Assembly (NCBI GenBank): GCA_964461115.1
Contig: CAYWSX010000006.1
Span: forward strand, 62,001 to 126,000
Direction: 5' to 3'
Origin: RGIG2134 sp964461115
Lineage (GTDB): Bacteria; Cyanobacteriota; Vampirovibrionia; Gastranaerophilales; Gastranaerophilaceae
Length of the DNA stretch: 64,000 nucleotides
The stretch's first letter is position 1, and each line of letters begins with the position of its first letter. Below the pieces are notes generated by a model, which did no database searches, had not been told where the DNA came from, and saw nothing but the letters and a program-made list of their open reading frames with translations. Both the position numbers and the translations under genes were made by a program. Below are positions 6,653 to 14,906 of the stretch, in pieces.

Positions 6653-8494
6653 ATGGCAAAAACAATCGGTATTGACTTAGGGACTACAAACTCGGTAGTT
6701 GCGGTCATGGAAGGCGGTAAGCCTACGGTTATTGCTAACGCAGAAGGTTCAAGAACGACCCCTTCTATTGTTGGTATTTCAAAAACAGGTGAAAGACTTG
6801 TCGGTCAGCTTGCAAAACGTCAGGCAATATTGAACCCTGACAGAACAGTTACATCAATTAAACGTCATATGGGTGATGATTATAAAATTGCTATCGACGG
6901 CAAAGACTACACCCCTCAAGAAATTTCGGCTATGATTTTGAGAAAACTCGCTGATGACGCTTCATCATACTTGGGTGAAAAGGTCACTTCTGCCGTAATT
7001 ACTGTTCCTGCATATTTTAATGACGCACAAAGACAGGCAACAAAAGACGCAGGTAAGATTGCAGGCTTGGATGTTTTACGTATCGTGAACGAACCGACTG
7101 CGGCGGCTCTTGCTTACGGTCTTGAAAAAGAAAAACCTGAAAAAGTTCTTGTATTCGACTTAGGCGGCGGTACTTTCGACGTATCAATTCTCGAAATCGG
7201 AGACGGAGTTCACGAAGTTCTTTCAACTTCAGGTGATACGCGTCTCGGCGGCGATGATTTCGATGAAAAAGTTATTGATTGGCTCGCAGATGAGTTCAAA
7301 AAACAAGAAGGTATCGACCTTAGAAATGACAAACAGGCTATGCAGCGTTTGAAAGAAGCGGCGGAAAAAGCGAAATGCGAACTTTCTTCTGTAGTTGAAA
7401 CAAACATTAACCTTCCGTTCATCACGGCTGACGCTAACGGTCCAAAACACTTGGATATTCAATTAACAAGAGCAAAGTTCGAAGAATTATCACATGAGTT
7501 GCTCGAAAGATGTAAAAAACCTGTAGCGGACGCGTTAAAAGAAGCGGGCTTGGGTAAAGGCGAAATTGACGAAGTGGTATTAGTCGGCGGTTCGACTCGT
7601 ATACCTGCTGTTCAGGCACTTGTTAAAGAATATACTGGCAAAGACCCTAACCAATCCGTTAACCCTGACGAAGTTGTTGCAGTAGGTGCAGCTGTTCAAG
7701 CAGGCGTACTTGCGGGTGAAGTTAAAGACGTTGTATTGCTCGACGTTACTCCGTTGACTCTTGGTATTGAAACTCTCGGCGGTGTTTTGACTCCGCTTGT
7801 ACCGAGAAACACGACTATTCCTGTTTCTAAGTCTCAGGTTTTCTCAACTGCGGAAAACAATCAAACTGCTGTTGATATACATGTTCTTCAGGGTGAAAGA
7901 CCTATGTCTAAAGATAACAAATCGCTCGGTATGTTCAGATTGGACGGTTTGCCGCCTGCAATGCGCGGTATGCCTCAAATCGAGGTAACTTTTGACATTG
8001 ACGCGAACGGTATTGTAAACGTTTCTGCAAAAGACAAAGCTACAAACAAAGAGCAAAAAATTACAATTACAAATTCTTCTAATTTGAATGAAGGTGATAT
8101 TGACAAAATGGTCAAAGAAGCTGAAGCTAACTCAGAAGAAGATAAAAAGAAAAAAGAAGAAGCTGAAATTAAAAATAACGCTAATTCTTTGATTTCGTCT
8201 GCCGAAAGAATCGTAAAAGATTTTGAAGGTAAAATTTCTGACGCTGATAAATCAGGTCTTGATGAACTTAAAGCTGATCTTCAAAAAGCCTTGGATGAAA
8301 ACAAACCTGTTGAAGAAATTAAGAAAATTTCTGAAGACTTGCAGCAAAAAATGTTCAGCATTTCACAGCAGGCATATGAGCAGGCTCAAAAAGAAGAACC
8401 TTCAGCAAGTTCTGAGGGCTCTGAAGCGCAGGATGAACAAGCTTCGGCAAATAACGATGACGATGTAATCGACGCAGAATATACAAAAGAATAA
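6653..8494 (+). CDS. dnaK: Chaperone DnaK (Hsp70)
   Basis: A 613-residue Hsp70. The N-terminal ATPase domain (about 1-360) carries GIDLGTTNSVVAV, the VFDLGGGTFDVSI phosphate-2 loop and VLVGGSTRIPAVQ; the interdomain linker is DVVLLDVTPLTLGIE; the substrate-binding domain follows, then a helical lid and an acidic disordered tail ending NDDDVIDAEYTKE, close to the usual DVVDAEF/Y ending. It folds nascent and stressed proteins with DnaJ and GrpE, neither of which is in this window. AAGGAG precedes the ATG. It appears to be a single-gene unit closed by a strong terminator. The long, open antisense frames across it are shadows of its codon use. Confidence 0.98.
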   Translation: MAKTIGIDLGTTNSVVAVMEGGKPTVIANAEGSRTTPSIVGISKTGERLVGQLAKRQAILNPDRTVTSIKRHMGDDYKIAIDGKDYTPQEISAMILRKLADDASSYLGEKVTSAVITVPAYFNDAQRQATKDAGKIAGLDVLRIVNEPTAAALAYGLEKEKPEKVLVFDLGGGTFDVSILEIGDGVHEVLSTSGDTRLGGDDFDEKVIDWLADEFKKQEGIDLRNDKQAMQRLKEAAEKAKCELSSVVETNINLPFITADANGPKHLDIQLTRAKFEELSHELLERCKKPVADALKEAGLGKGEIDEVVLVGGSTRIPAVQALVKEYTGKDPNQSVNPDEVVAVGAAVQAGVLAGEVKDVVLLDVTPLTLGIETLGGVLTPLVPRNTTIPVSKSQVFSTAENNQTAVDIHVLQGERPMSKDNKSLGMFRLDGLPPAMRGMPQIEVTFDIDANGIVNVSAKDKATNKEQKITITNSSNLNEGDIDKMVKEAEANSEEDKKKKEEAEIKNNANSLISSAERIVKDFEGKISDADKSGLDELKADLQKALDENKPVEEIKKISEDLQQKMFSISQQAYEQAQKEEPSASSEGSEAQDEQASANNDDDVIDAEYTKE

Positions 8495-8509
8495 TAAATC
8501 TGTAATACA

Positions 8510-8540
8510 AAAATGCTGAGCCTTTAAGGCTCAGCATTTT
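8510..8540 (+). terminator. Terminator after dnaK
   Basis: A 13-bp stem (AAAATGCTGAGCC / GGCTCAGCATTTT) with a 5-base loop. Confidence 0.9.
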
Positions 8541-8575
8541 GCTTTATTCATTAGCAGCTTATATAACCACTCCCC

Positions 8576-8602
8576 GTCATCCTGAACTCGTTTCAGGATG
8601 AC
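8576..8602. repeat. GTCATCCTGAA palindromic repeat
   Basis: GTCATCCTGAA and TTCAGGATGAC arms (11 bp perfect) around a 5-base loop. This palindromic motif is found scattered between genes in many bacterial genomes. It has no T-run and follows an already complete terminator, so it is better seen as a small dispersed repeat than a terminator. Confidence 0.55.
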
Positions 8603-8650
8603 AGTTGGTTGATATTCTTCACAATTTTCACAAAAAACAAAGCCTATAAG

Positions 8651-8666
8651 GTGATAAATGTATCAC
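8651..8666. promoter_or_regulatory. GTGATA-N4-TATCAC dyad upstream of the flavodiiron gene
   Basis: Perfect 6-bp arms GTGATA (8651-8656) and TATCAC (8661-8666) around AATG. It lies about 70 bases before a TATACT box (8733-8738) and 106 bases before the ATG. A position for an activator or repressor responding to O2 or NO is plausible but inferred. Confidence 0.4.
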
Positions 8667-8771
8667 AATATTATGTTAAAGCCTGTCAGGCAAAATATCC
8701 CATAGTAGCTTTAAGCCTTAAAAATTTTATGATATACTCAAGGCAAAATTATCAATTATAAAGGAAAACAC

Positions 8772-9941
8772 ATGGAAACATTAGCAAATAACGTATTTTA
8801 CTGCGGTGCAAAACACCCTGACAGAGCAATTTTTGACCAGCTTATCCCTCTGCCTCAAGGAACAACTTATAATTCCTTTTTAATCATTGGGAGCGAAAAA
8901 ACGGCGCTGATTGATACAATCTACCCGCCTCTTATCGTTGAATTGATTGCAACTTTGGAAAAAAATAATATTAAAGAAATCGATTACATTATCGCCAACC
9001 ACGGGGAGCAAGACCATAGCGGGGCTTTACCTGTATTAATTGAAAAATTTCCGAATGTAAAAATTGTCACAAATACAAAATGCAAAGAGCTTCTAATTGC
9101 AGAACACCATATTGAAGAAGATAGATTTATTGTGGTGCAGGATAAAGAAACACTTTCTTTGGGGGATAAAACACTGGAATTCTACCTTGCGCCGTGGGTT
9201 CATTGGCCTGACACAATGTTTACGTATTTAAAAGAAGACAAAATTCTTTTTACTTGCGATTTCTTAGGGGCACACCATACGGAAGGTGGCGTTTTTGCGG
9301 ACAATTCTCCTGAACTTGAAACTTCCGCAAAAAGATACTATGCGGAAATTATGATGCCTTATAGAAATTTCAGCAAAAAATATGTTACAACAGTTGAAGA
9401 AATCAACCCTGAAATGATTTGTCCAAGCCACGGTCCGTTGTACAAAGAACCTAAATTTATCTTGGACTTGTACAAAAAATGGACGTCTGACGAAGTTGCA
9501 AAGAAAGTTGTTATTCCTTACGTTTCAATGTACAACAGCAGCTATGAAATGGCAGACAGACTGGCTCAAAGACTCATTAAAAACGGCATAAAAGTTGAAA
9601 TGGCTGACCTTGTTCATACGGATGAGGGTGAAATTGCGATGGAAATGGTGGATGCAGCTGCAGTTGTCATGGCTTGCTCTATGGTGCTTGCGGGGCCACA
9701 TCCGAAAGCGGTTTATGTTGCGTATTTGATGAACTTAATCAAGCCTAAAATGAAATTTTTCTCTATTCTTGGCTCTTACGGCTGGGGCGGACGTCTTACC
9801 GAAACTATCGAGTCATTAATACCTATGGTTAAGGCTGAAAAACTCGAATATATTGTGATTAAAGGTAAGCCGACCGATGAAGACCTTGAAAGAGTTGATA
9901 AACTAGGTGACGAATTAGCGGAAAAAATTAACGCATTATAA
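8772..9941 (+). CDS. Flavodiiron protein (FprA-type A flavoprotein)
   Basis: A 389-residue class A flavodiiron protein, which reduces O2 to water or NO to N2O and so protects anaerobes. Residues 1-245 form a metallo-beta-lactamase-like domain with all the diiron ligands visible: H77-x-E79-x-D81-H82 (NHGEQDHSG), H144 (APWVHWPD), D163 (CDFLG) and H220 (CPSHGPLY). Residues 250-389 are a flavodoxin domain with the FMN loops SMYNSSYEMA and GSYGWGG. There is no C-terminal rubredoxin or NADH domain, so it needs a separate electron donor, usually rubredoxin; none is adjacent. AAAGGA precedes the ATG. A terminator follows, and beyond it the first pilin cassette. Confidence 0.93.
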   Translation: METLANNVFYCGAKHPDRAIFDQLIPLPQGTTYNSFLIIGSEKTALIDTIYPPLIVELIATLEKNNIKEIDYIIANHGEQDHSGALPVLIEKFPNVKIVTNTKCKELLIAEHHIEEDRFIVVQDKETLSLGDKTLEFYLAPWVHWPDTMFTYLKEDKILFTCDFLGAHHTEGGVFADNSPELETSAKRYYAEIMMPYRNFSKKYVTTVEEINPEMICPSHGPLYKEPKFILDLYKKWTSDEVAKKVVIPYVSMYNSSYEMADRLAQRLIKNGIKVEMADLVHTDEGEIAMEMVDAAAVVMACSMVLAGPHPKAVYVAYLMNLIKPKMKFFSILGSYGWGGRLTETIESLIPMVKAEKLEYIVIKGKPTDEDLERVDKLGDELAEKINAL

Positions 9942-9944
9942 ACC

Positions 9945-9969
9945 AAAGCCCTTTTTTGATGAGGGCTTT
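9945..9969 (+). terminator. Terminator after the flavodiiron gene
   Basis: AAAGCCCT / AGGGCTTT stem with T-run. It ends only four bases before the TTGACC of the next promoter. Confidence 0.8.
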
Positions 9970-9972
9970 TTA

Positions 9973-10001
9973 TTGACCAAAATAGCAAAACTTGATAATA
10001 T
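9973..10001 (+). promoter_or_regulatory. Promoter of prepilin gene 1
   Basis: TTGACC (9973-9978), a 17-base spacer and TAATAT (9996-10001). The same layout, TTGAC(C/T) or TTGCAC with a 17-base spacer, stands before all five prepilin-like genes of this window. Confidence 0.6.
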
Positions 10002-10041
10002 ATAAAAATAAGAAATTTATTATTATGGAGAAGTGTGGAAA

Positions 10042-10984
10042 ATGGCTAAAATATTGACTTTTGCAGGGGGGGGGGCGACTCCTAAAAGATAAAAGTGACA
10101 AAAAATTCACTTTTTTCGGAAGTTATCTAAGTCGTATATTTTTTCCTAATTTAATCCCTCGTAAAAAAGCGTTTTCTATTGCTGAGGCAATGATTACAAT
10201 GCTCATAGTGAGTGTTGCTTTGGCAGCCATGGCGCCAGTAATGACAAAAAAGGCTCAAAATAATATGGGCGGTAATTCGAAATGGCTTTATACAAAAAAT
10301 GGTTCTGATATCACCCGCACAGGAGGGAATGTAGGTATCGGCGTGCCTGCTAATACAAATCCTTCCGCAAAACTTCACATCAAAGACGGTAAACTATTAA
10401 TTGAAAATAATTCAGCTATTTCAATTGAAATTGTTTACGATAATGACACAGCACCTGTTTTGCTGAGAAATACCAAGTACAATACGAAATTAGTAATTGG
10501 TCCGAATAATTGGGGTAATACGCTTGTTTCATATGAAAATGACAAGGTTACATCTTTTATGAATAAAAATGGAGATGTCATTGAAAGAACAGCGAGCGGG
10601 GATATAAATAAGACGATTCCTCCTGCTATGCTGGCGTTTTTTGACAGCAATTGTCCTCCCGGATGGACAAATATGGCAGATTGGGGCTGGGGTGGAAGAT
10701 TTTTGAGAATAGCCGGCTGGGATAATGCTCTTGGCGTAAATACTCCTCACGGTCAGTGGCAAGATCAAGCAGTAGGCTGGCATGAACATGATTTGAATCC
10801 TGATATACGCTCGGTAAATGTCCGCTATGGCGGTGGTGGGGGAGAGTGGAGTGTAATTCTCTCAGGAGATGTTCAATATTATGATTGGTGGGCAAGGTCA
10901 ACCAGAAAAATCAAAGCTAACGGTGCAGGTGGGGCGGATAATCGTCCTCGGAATATAGCTTTAAATCTGTGCCGAAAAAATTAA
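10042..10984 (+). CDS. Type IV prepilin-like protein with tail-collar-like head 1 (out of frame by one G)
   Basis: The natural start is ATG 10042 behind GGAGAAG, giving MAKILTFAGGG, but the ten-G run at 10066-10075 puts this frame onto a TAA at 10090. With nine G, the ATG would open a 313-residue protein; as sequenced, the pilin frame is only open from about 10061 (a TTG without ribosome-binding site). After a long leader comes the prepilin motif KKA-FSIAEAMITMLIV (Phe+1, Glu+5) and a hydrophobic helix. Then SKWLYTKNGSDITR, the tail-fibre-type motif GNVGIGxxxxxNPSAKLHI, a stalk, and a head starting MLAFFDSNCPPGWTNM, containing WGGRFLRIAG and ending RPRNIALNLCRKN, as in phage tail-collar domains. 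It is probably a phase-variable pilus-anchored adhesin, OFF here. Confidence 0.75.
10066..10075 (+). repeat. Poly-G run (10 G), prepilin gene 1
   Basis: Ten consecutive G nine codons into the gene. One base too many for the ATG to read into the pilin frame. Unique in an AT-rich sequence apart from the two sister genes. Confidence 0.85.
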
Positions 10985-10998
10985 GCCTAAAGAAACTA

Positions 10999-11028
10999 TT
11001 TACAAAATTCCCCCCTCATGGGTATAAT
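10999..11028 (+). promoter_or_regulatory. Promoter of ycf23
   Basis: TTTACA (10999-11004), an 18-base spacer and a perfect TATAAT (11023-11028). Confidence 0.65.
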
Positions 11029-11065
11029 AGCCATGTAATTAACCGAAAGAAATGGAGACACCATA

Positions 11066-11830
11066 ATGAACAGAATTGAAAGATTTAAAAGAGATGTTGA
11101 GGCACGTCGTGCTTTAAAAGTAATTTCAGGTATCGACAATTTTGATATCGACAGAGTTAAAAAAGTAGTTGCTGCTGCAGAGCAAGCAGGTGCAAGCGCA
11201 GTTGACGTTGCTTGCAGCGAAGAAATCGTAAATGTTGCAAGAGAAATTTCTTCTATCCCTGTATTTGTTTCATCAATCGATCCACAAGAGCTTGTACAGG
11301 CTGCTGAATGGGGCGCTGATGCTATTGAAATCGGTAACTTTGACGCTCTTTATAAAAAAGGCGTGAGAATGTCTGCAGAAGAAATTCTTTCTATCGCAAA
11401 AAGAACATTCGAACTCTTAAACGGCAGAGAAATCTATGTTTCTGCAACTGTTCCCGGACATATTGAAGTTGCAAGACAGATTTGGCTTGCTTCTGAATTG
11501 GAAAAACTCGGTGTAAATATTATCCAAACAGAAGGTGCAGCAATGATGACTTCTTCTCAAATTCAAGGCGCTAAAGGCTTGATGGAACTTGCACAGCAAA
11601 GCATTTCGAATACAATTGAACTTACAAGAAATATTACAATCCCTGTTATGACAGCTTCAGGCTTGACTACTACAACAGCTCCTATGGCATTCGCAGCAGG
11701 CGCAAGCGCTATCGGAGTAGGTTCTTGTATTAATAAACTGAACACAACTATCGAAATGGTTGCTGTTATCAGAACTTTAACAGAGCAGCTTCCTGAAAGA
11801 ACTGAGAGAAGAGAATTCGCTAACGCTTAG
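11066..11830 (+). CDS. ycf23: Ycf23/DUF561 family protein
   Basis: A 254-residue TIM-barrel-like protein. The N-terminus RRALKVISGIDNFDIDRV and the segments GASAVDVACSEEIV, VFVSSIDPQELVQAAEWGADAIEIGNFD (in parts), EIYVSATVPGH, NIIQTEGA, VMTASGLTTTTAPMAFAAGASAIGVGS match the Ycf23 family, conserved in cyanobacteria and the plastids of red algae. The biochemical role is not established; the glycine-rich phosphate-binding-like C-terminal strand (GASAIGVGS) suggests a phosphorylated ligand. It is a single-gene unit with its own promoter and terminator. Its presence is the strongest lineage marker in the window. Confidence 0.85.
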   Translation: MNRIERFKRDVEARRALKVISGIDNFDIDRVKKVVAAAEQAGASAVDVACSEEIVNVAREISSIPVFVSSIDPQELVQAAEWGADAIEIGNFDALYKKGVRMSAEEILSIAKRTFELLNGREIYVSATVPGHIEVARQIWLASELEKLGVNIIQTEGAAMMTSSQIQGAKGLMELAQQSISNTIELTRNITIPVMTASGLTTTTAPMAFAAGASAIGVGSCINKLNTTIEMVAVIRTLTEQLPERTERREFANA

Positions 11831-11845
11831 TTCAATTAATAAATT

Positions 11846-11879
11846 TAAAAGGGTCTGAAAATTATTTCAGGCTCTTTTT
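11846..11879 (+). terminator. Terminator after ycf23
   Basis: AAAGGGTCTGAAA / TTTCAGGCTCTTT hairpin followed by T-run. Confidence 0.75.
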
Positions 11880-11971
11880 GTATTTTAGACGAGTTGAATT
11901 ATATTGGTAAATAAACTTAACTTTATTTAGGGTGGTTTTCATGGTAATAATATTATTGTAGGAATGGGAAT

Positions 11972-13036
11972 GTGCATATGGCTTTAGATACAGATTTAAT
12001 CAGAAATACTATTGAGGAAAGAGAATTACAGATTTTAAGCCCCTTGGCTGCAAAAAGCAGGCTTTCAAAAGGTCGTAAACGATCTGAAAATCCTTGTTCG
12101 ATAAGAACGGAATTTCAGCGTGACCGTGATAGAATCTTGCATTCAAAAGCTTTTCGCCGTTTGAAACACAAGACGCAGGTGTTTTTTGCGCCAAATGACG
12201 ACCATTACAGAACACGTATGACTCATACTCTCGAAGTAGCGCAGGTTTCGCGTACAATTGCGCGCGCGTTGAATTTGAACGAAGATTTGGTTGAAGCTAT
12301 TGCTTTGGGACATGATTTGGGGCACACGCCGTTCGGACATAGCGGGGAAAGTGCGCTGGACAGTATTATGGTCAACGGTTTCCGTCATAACGAAAATAGT
12401 GTAAGAGTTGTGACCCTTCTTGAAGACTTGAACCTTACGGATGAGACGATTAACGGCATCTTATGCCATTCATATGCCTGGGAACCCGCTTACACTCTTG
12501 AGGGACAGATTGTTCAGCTTGCGGACAAGATTGCATACATAAACCACGATATCGATGACTCAATCAGGGCGGGGATAATCAGACCTGAGGATTTGCCAAA
12601 GGATTGTATGTCCTATTTTTCGCCTATCAGGCATGTGCGCTTCTCAAAAATGGTTTATAACTTGGTCGAGCACTCGATGGGCAAAGAAAAAATTTCAATG
12701 GGTGAAGAATGCCTCGATTATATGAATAGGCTCAGAAGCTGGATGTTTGAAAATGTTTATATGGATAATGTAGCAAAAGCGGAGGAAGATAAGGCTCAAC
12801 GTATGATTGAGGAGCTTTTTGAACATTATATGCAGCTGTTAAAAATATATTCTTCCAATTATGATGAAATGTTGGCTCAAAATACTGTTTGCGACTATAT
12901 TTCGGGCATGACAGACAGATATATTGTTAAAAAATATACTCAAAACTTTATTCCGAAATCAATGACATCAATAGATGACGATGATTTCTTGTTCAGATAT
13001 GCAAAATTGAATGGTTTAAATAATGTCAACGGCTAA
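11972..13036 (+). CDS. dgt: dGTPase-like HD-domain triphosphohydrolase
   Basis: A 354-residue protein of the deoxyguanosinetriphosphate triphosphohydrolase-like family, which removes triphosphate from dNTPs. Visible motifs are FQRDRDRILHSKAFRRLKHKTQVF, TRMTHTLEVAQV (metal ligand His85), the HD pair GHDLGHTPFGHSGE (His114-Asp115) and RHNENSVRV, with a later LADKIAYINHDIDD Asp. The start is GTG 11972 or ATG 11978; both have a purine-rich site at about 8 bases. The 3' end overlaps dnaG by 14 bases, making it the first gene of a dgt-dnaG-rpoD operon. Confidence 0.9.
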   Translation: MHMALDTDLIRNTIEERELQILSPLAAKSRLSKGRKRSENPCSIRTEFQRDRDRILHSKAFRRLKHKTQVFFAPNDDHYRTRMTHTLEVAQVSRTIARALNLNEDLVEAIALGHDLGHTPFGHSGESALDSIMVNGFRHNENSVRVVTLLEDLNLTDETINGILCHSYAWEPAYTLEGQIVQLADKIAYINHDIDDSIRAGIIRPEDLPKDCMSYFSPIRHVRFSKMVYNLVEHSMGKEKISMGEECLDYMNRLRSWMFENVYMDNVAKAEEDKAQRMIEELFEHYMQLLKIYSSNYDEMLAQNTVCDYISGMTDRYIVKKYTQNFIPKSMTSIDDDDFLFRYAKLNGLNNVNG

Positions 13037-14906
13037 TAACATAGATATAGCACAACAAATCAAAGACAAACTTGATATTGTCGATGTGATTTCAAAAACA
13101 GTGATTTTGAAGAAAAAAGGTCAAAATTATTGGGGTTTATGCCCTTTTCACAAAGAAAAATCGGCGTCTTTCAGCGTGAGCCGTTCAAAAGGTATTTATA
13201 AGTGTTTCTCATGTGGTGAGGGCGGGGACGTTTTCAGTTTTTTGATGAAAACGCAGAGCAAGACGTTTCCTGAGGTTATAAAAGATGAGGCTGCGGCTCT
13301 CGGGATAGAGCTTCCTGCGCAATTTGCGGGCTCTCCGGAAAAAAAAGAATTAAAACAACAGCTTTTGTCTGCGCTTAAAGACGCAGCAGATTTTTATAAC
13401 ATGAATTTGACATCTTCTCCGAGTGCGGAAAAGGCCTTAAAATACCTTAAAGACCGAGGTCTTGAAGATGATGTTATTTCTGCGTACAAGCTCGGCTATG
13501 CGCCAAACAGCTATGATGATTTTTATAAAAGATTTGAAGGTAAGTATCCGAATAATATTCTCGAGCAGTCGGGTCTGATAATCAAGCGTGAACGCGAAGT
13601 AGGCTTTATCGACAGGTTCCGTCACAGAATTATTATCCCGATTTTTGATGAAAACGGCAATATTGTTGCTTTTGGTGCTCGTGCACTTGAAAAAGATCAG
13701 AATCCAAAGTATCTGAACTCTCCGGAAAGCCCTGTTTACAATAAAAGTAAGGTATTATACGGACTTTATCATGCCAAAGATGCTGTTAAAGAAGAAGATG
13801 CCGCCATTATTATGGAAGGCTATTTTGATGTGATTTCTGCGCAGGCAAACGGTATTAAAAACTGCGTTGCTGCATGTGGAACATCCTTGACACAAGGGCA
13901 TATCGGACTTATTTCGCGTTACAGCAAGTCTCGTAAAATATTTCTGGCTTTTGACACAGACGCAGCAGGTGTGAAGGCTGCACAAAGAGGTGCGGAGGTT
14001 ATCAGAGAAGCGTTTACCGGATTAGGGGATATAAAACAGTTTGACGAGGTGCAAACATCTTTAAACGATGAAAAATATGCCTGCGAAATACGTGTAATTA
14101 CGCCTCCTGAAGGAAAAGACCCGGATGAATTTATTCGAGCAAACGGGGCTGAGGCTTACAAAAAATATCTGGAAAAAGCTAAATTGCTTCTGGATTTTGA
14201 GATAGATTTGGTTTTGAAAGAATACTCAAAAGACACGCCCGTAAACGAAAAGCTCAAGATTATTAAAAATCTTATCCCACTTTTAAACAGTATTCAAAAT
14301 GCGATTGCACGAAATGAGTATATGAAGGTTGCTGCAGAGAGATTGCATGTAACGGAATCTGATTTGCTCAAAGAGCTCCGTGCTGCAAGCTCTTCAGCGA
14401 TTACTCCTTATGTTAAAAAAGAGGTTATTGTAAAGAAAAGTATCACTTTATCGGAAAAGGCGGAAAAAAATTTATTGTGCATGTATTTAATAAGTAGAAG
14501 TCAGCTTCTTCCCTCTCAAATTTCAAAAATATTGCAAAACGAAGAACTTGATAACGAAACGTTAAATTATATTAAAAGTACGATTGACAAACTCTCAAGT
14601 GAGGTAAATAATGTAGAAGAATTAATCAGTGCTCTCTATAATGCTTTTGCGGAAAATAATGAAGTTAAAAATATAATTACAGATTTAATTGAACTGGCCA
14701 AACCGTACGAAGACCTTTCGGATACGGACTTAAGGCTTGCTATCGACGAAAATCTGCAGAATATTAAAAGGTTTAAACTACGCCAAGAGCAAGAAAAGAT
14801 TAGGCAGGAATACAAGCATATCGACGACGATGATGTACAAGCCGTACAAATTCAAATCGAACTTAAAGAAAAGTTAAAAAATAGGTTAAGGACTGGAGAT
14901 ACTTAA
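13023..14906 (+). CDS. dnaG: DNA primase
   Basis: A 627-residue primase that makes RNA primers at the replication fork. The N-terminal CHC2 zinc finger has Cys40, His43, Cys61 and Cys64 (LCPFHKEKSASFSVS, YKCFSCGEGGDVFSF). The catalytic core follows with the conserved FGARAL and NSPESPVYNKSKVLYGL, then a Toprim domain (IIMEGYFDVISAQ, FDTDAAG, GKDPDEFI). The C-terminal third is helical and divergent and should bind the DnaB helicase. It overlaps dgt by 14 bases and shares one base with rpoD (TAATG). Confidence 0.96.
   Translation: MSTANNIDIAQQIKDKLDIVDVISKTVILKKKGQNYWGLCPFHKEKSASFSVSRSKGIYKCFSCGEGGDVFSFLMKTQSKTFPEVIKDEAAALGIELPAQFAGSPEKKELKQQLLSALKDAADFYNMNLTSSPSAEKALKYLKDRGLEDDVISAYKLGYAPNSYDDFYKRFEGKYPNNILEQSGLIIKREREVGFIDRFRHRIIIPIFDENGNIVAFGARALEKDQNPKYLNSPESPVYNKSKVLYGLYHAKDAVKEEDAAIIMEGYFDVISAQANGIKNCVAACGTSLTQGHIGLISRYSKSRKIFLAFDTDAAGVKAAQRGAEVIREAFTGLGDIKQFDEVQTSLNDEKYACEIRVITPPEGKDPDEFIRANGAEAYKKYLEKAKLLLDFEIDLVLKEYSKDTPVNEKLKIIKNLIPLLNSIQNAIARNEYMKVAAERLHVTESDLLKELRAASSSAITPYVKKEVIVKKSITLSEKAEKNLLCMYLISRSQLLPSQISKILQNEELDNETLNYIKSTIDKLSSEVNNVEELISALYNAFAENNEVKNIITDLIELAKPYEDLSDTDLRLAIDENLQNIKRFKLRQEQEKIRQEYKHIDDDDVQAVQIQIELKEKLKNRLRTGDT

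Larger units (their letters stand above)
9968..10121 (+). repeat. Pilin cassette leader, copy 1
   Basis: About 154 bases nearly identical to 16006-16158 and, from the ribosome-binding site on, similar to 56585-56675. The unit covers promoter, ribosome-binding site, first codons, the ten-G run and the following codons KDKSDKKFTFFG. Between the shared flanks, copy 1 is exactly one base longer than copy 2. Confidence 0.75.

Noticed and set aside
7017..8537. Long antisense and alternate-frame reading frames across dnaK
   Set aside because: They mirror the codon bias of dnaK, have no ribosome-binding sites and no recognisable domains.
10025..10057. Conserved 10-codon reading frame starting ATGGAGAAG before the three poly-G prepilin genes
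   Set aside because: It has no ribosome-binding site of its own and its ATG overlaps the GGAGAAG that serves the next start. Its conservation is explained by the duplicated leader.
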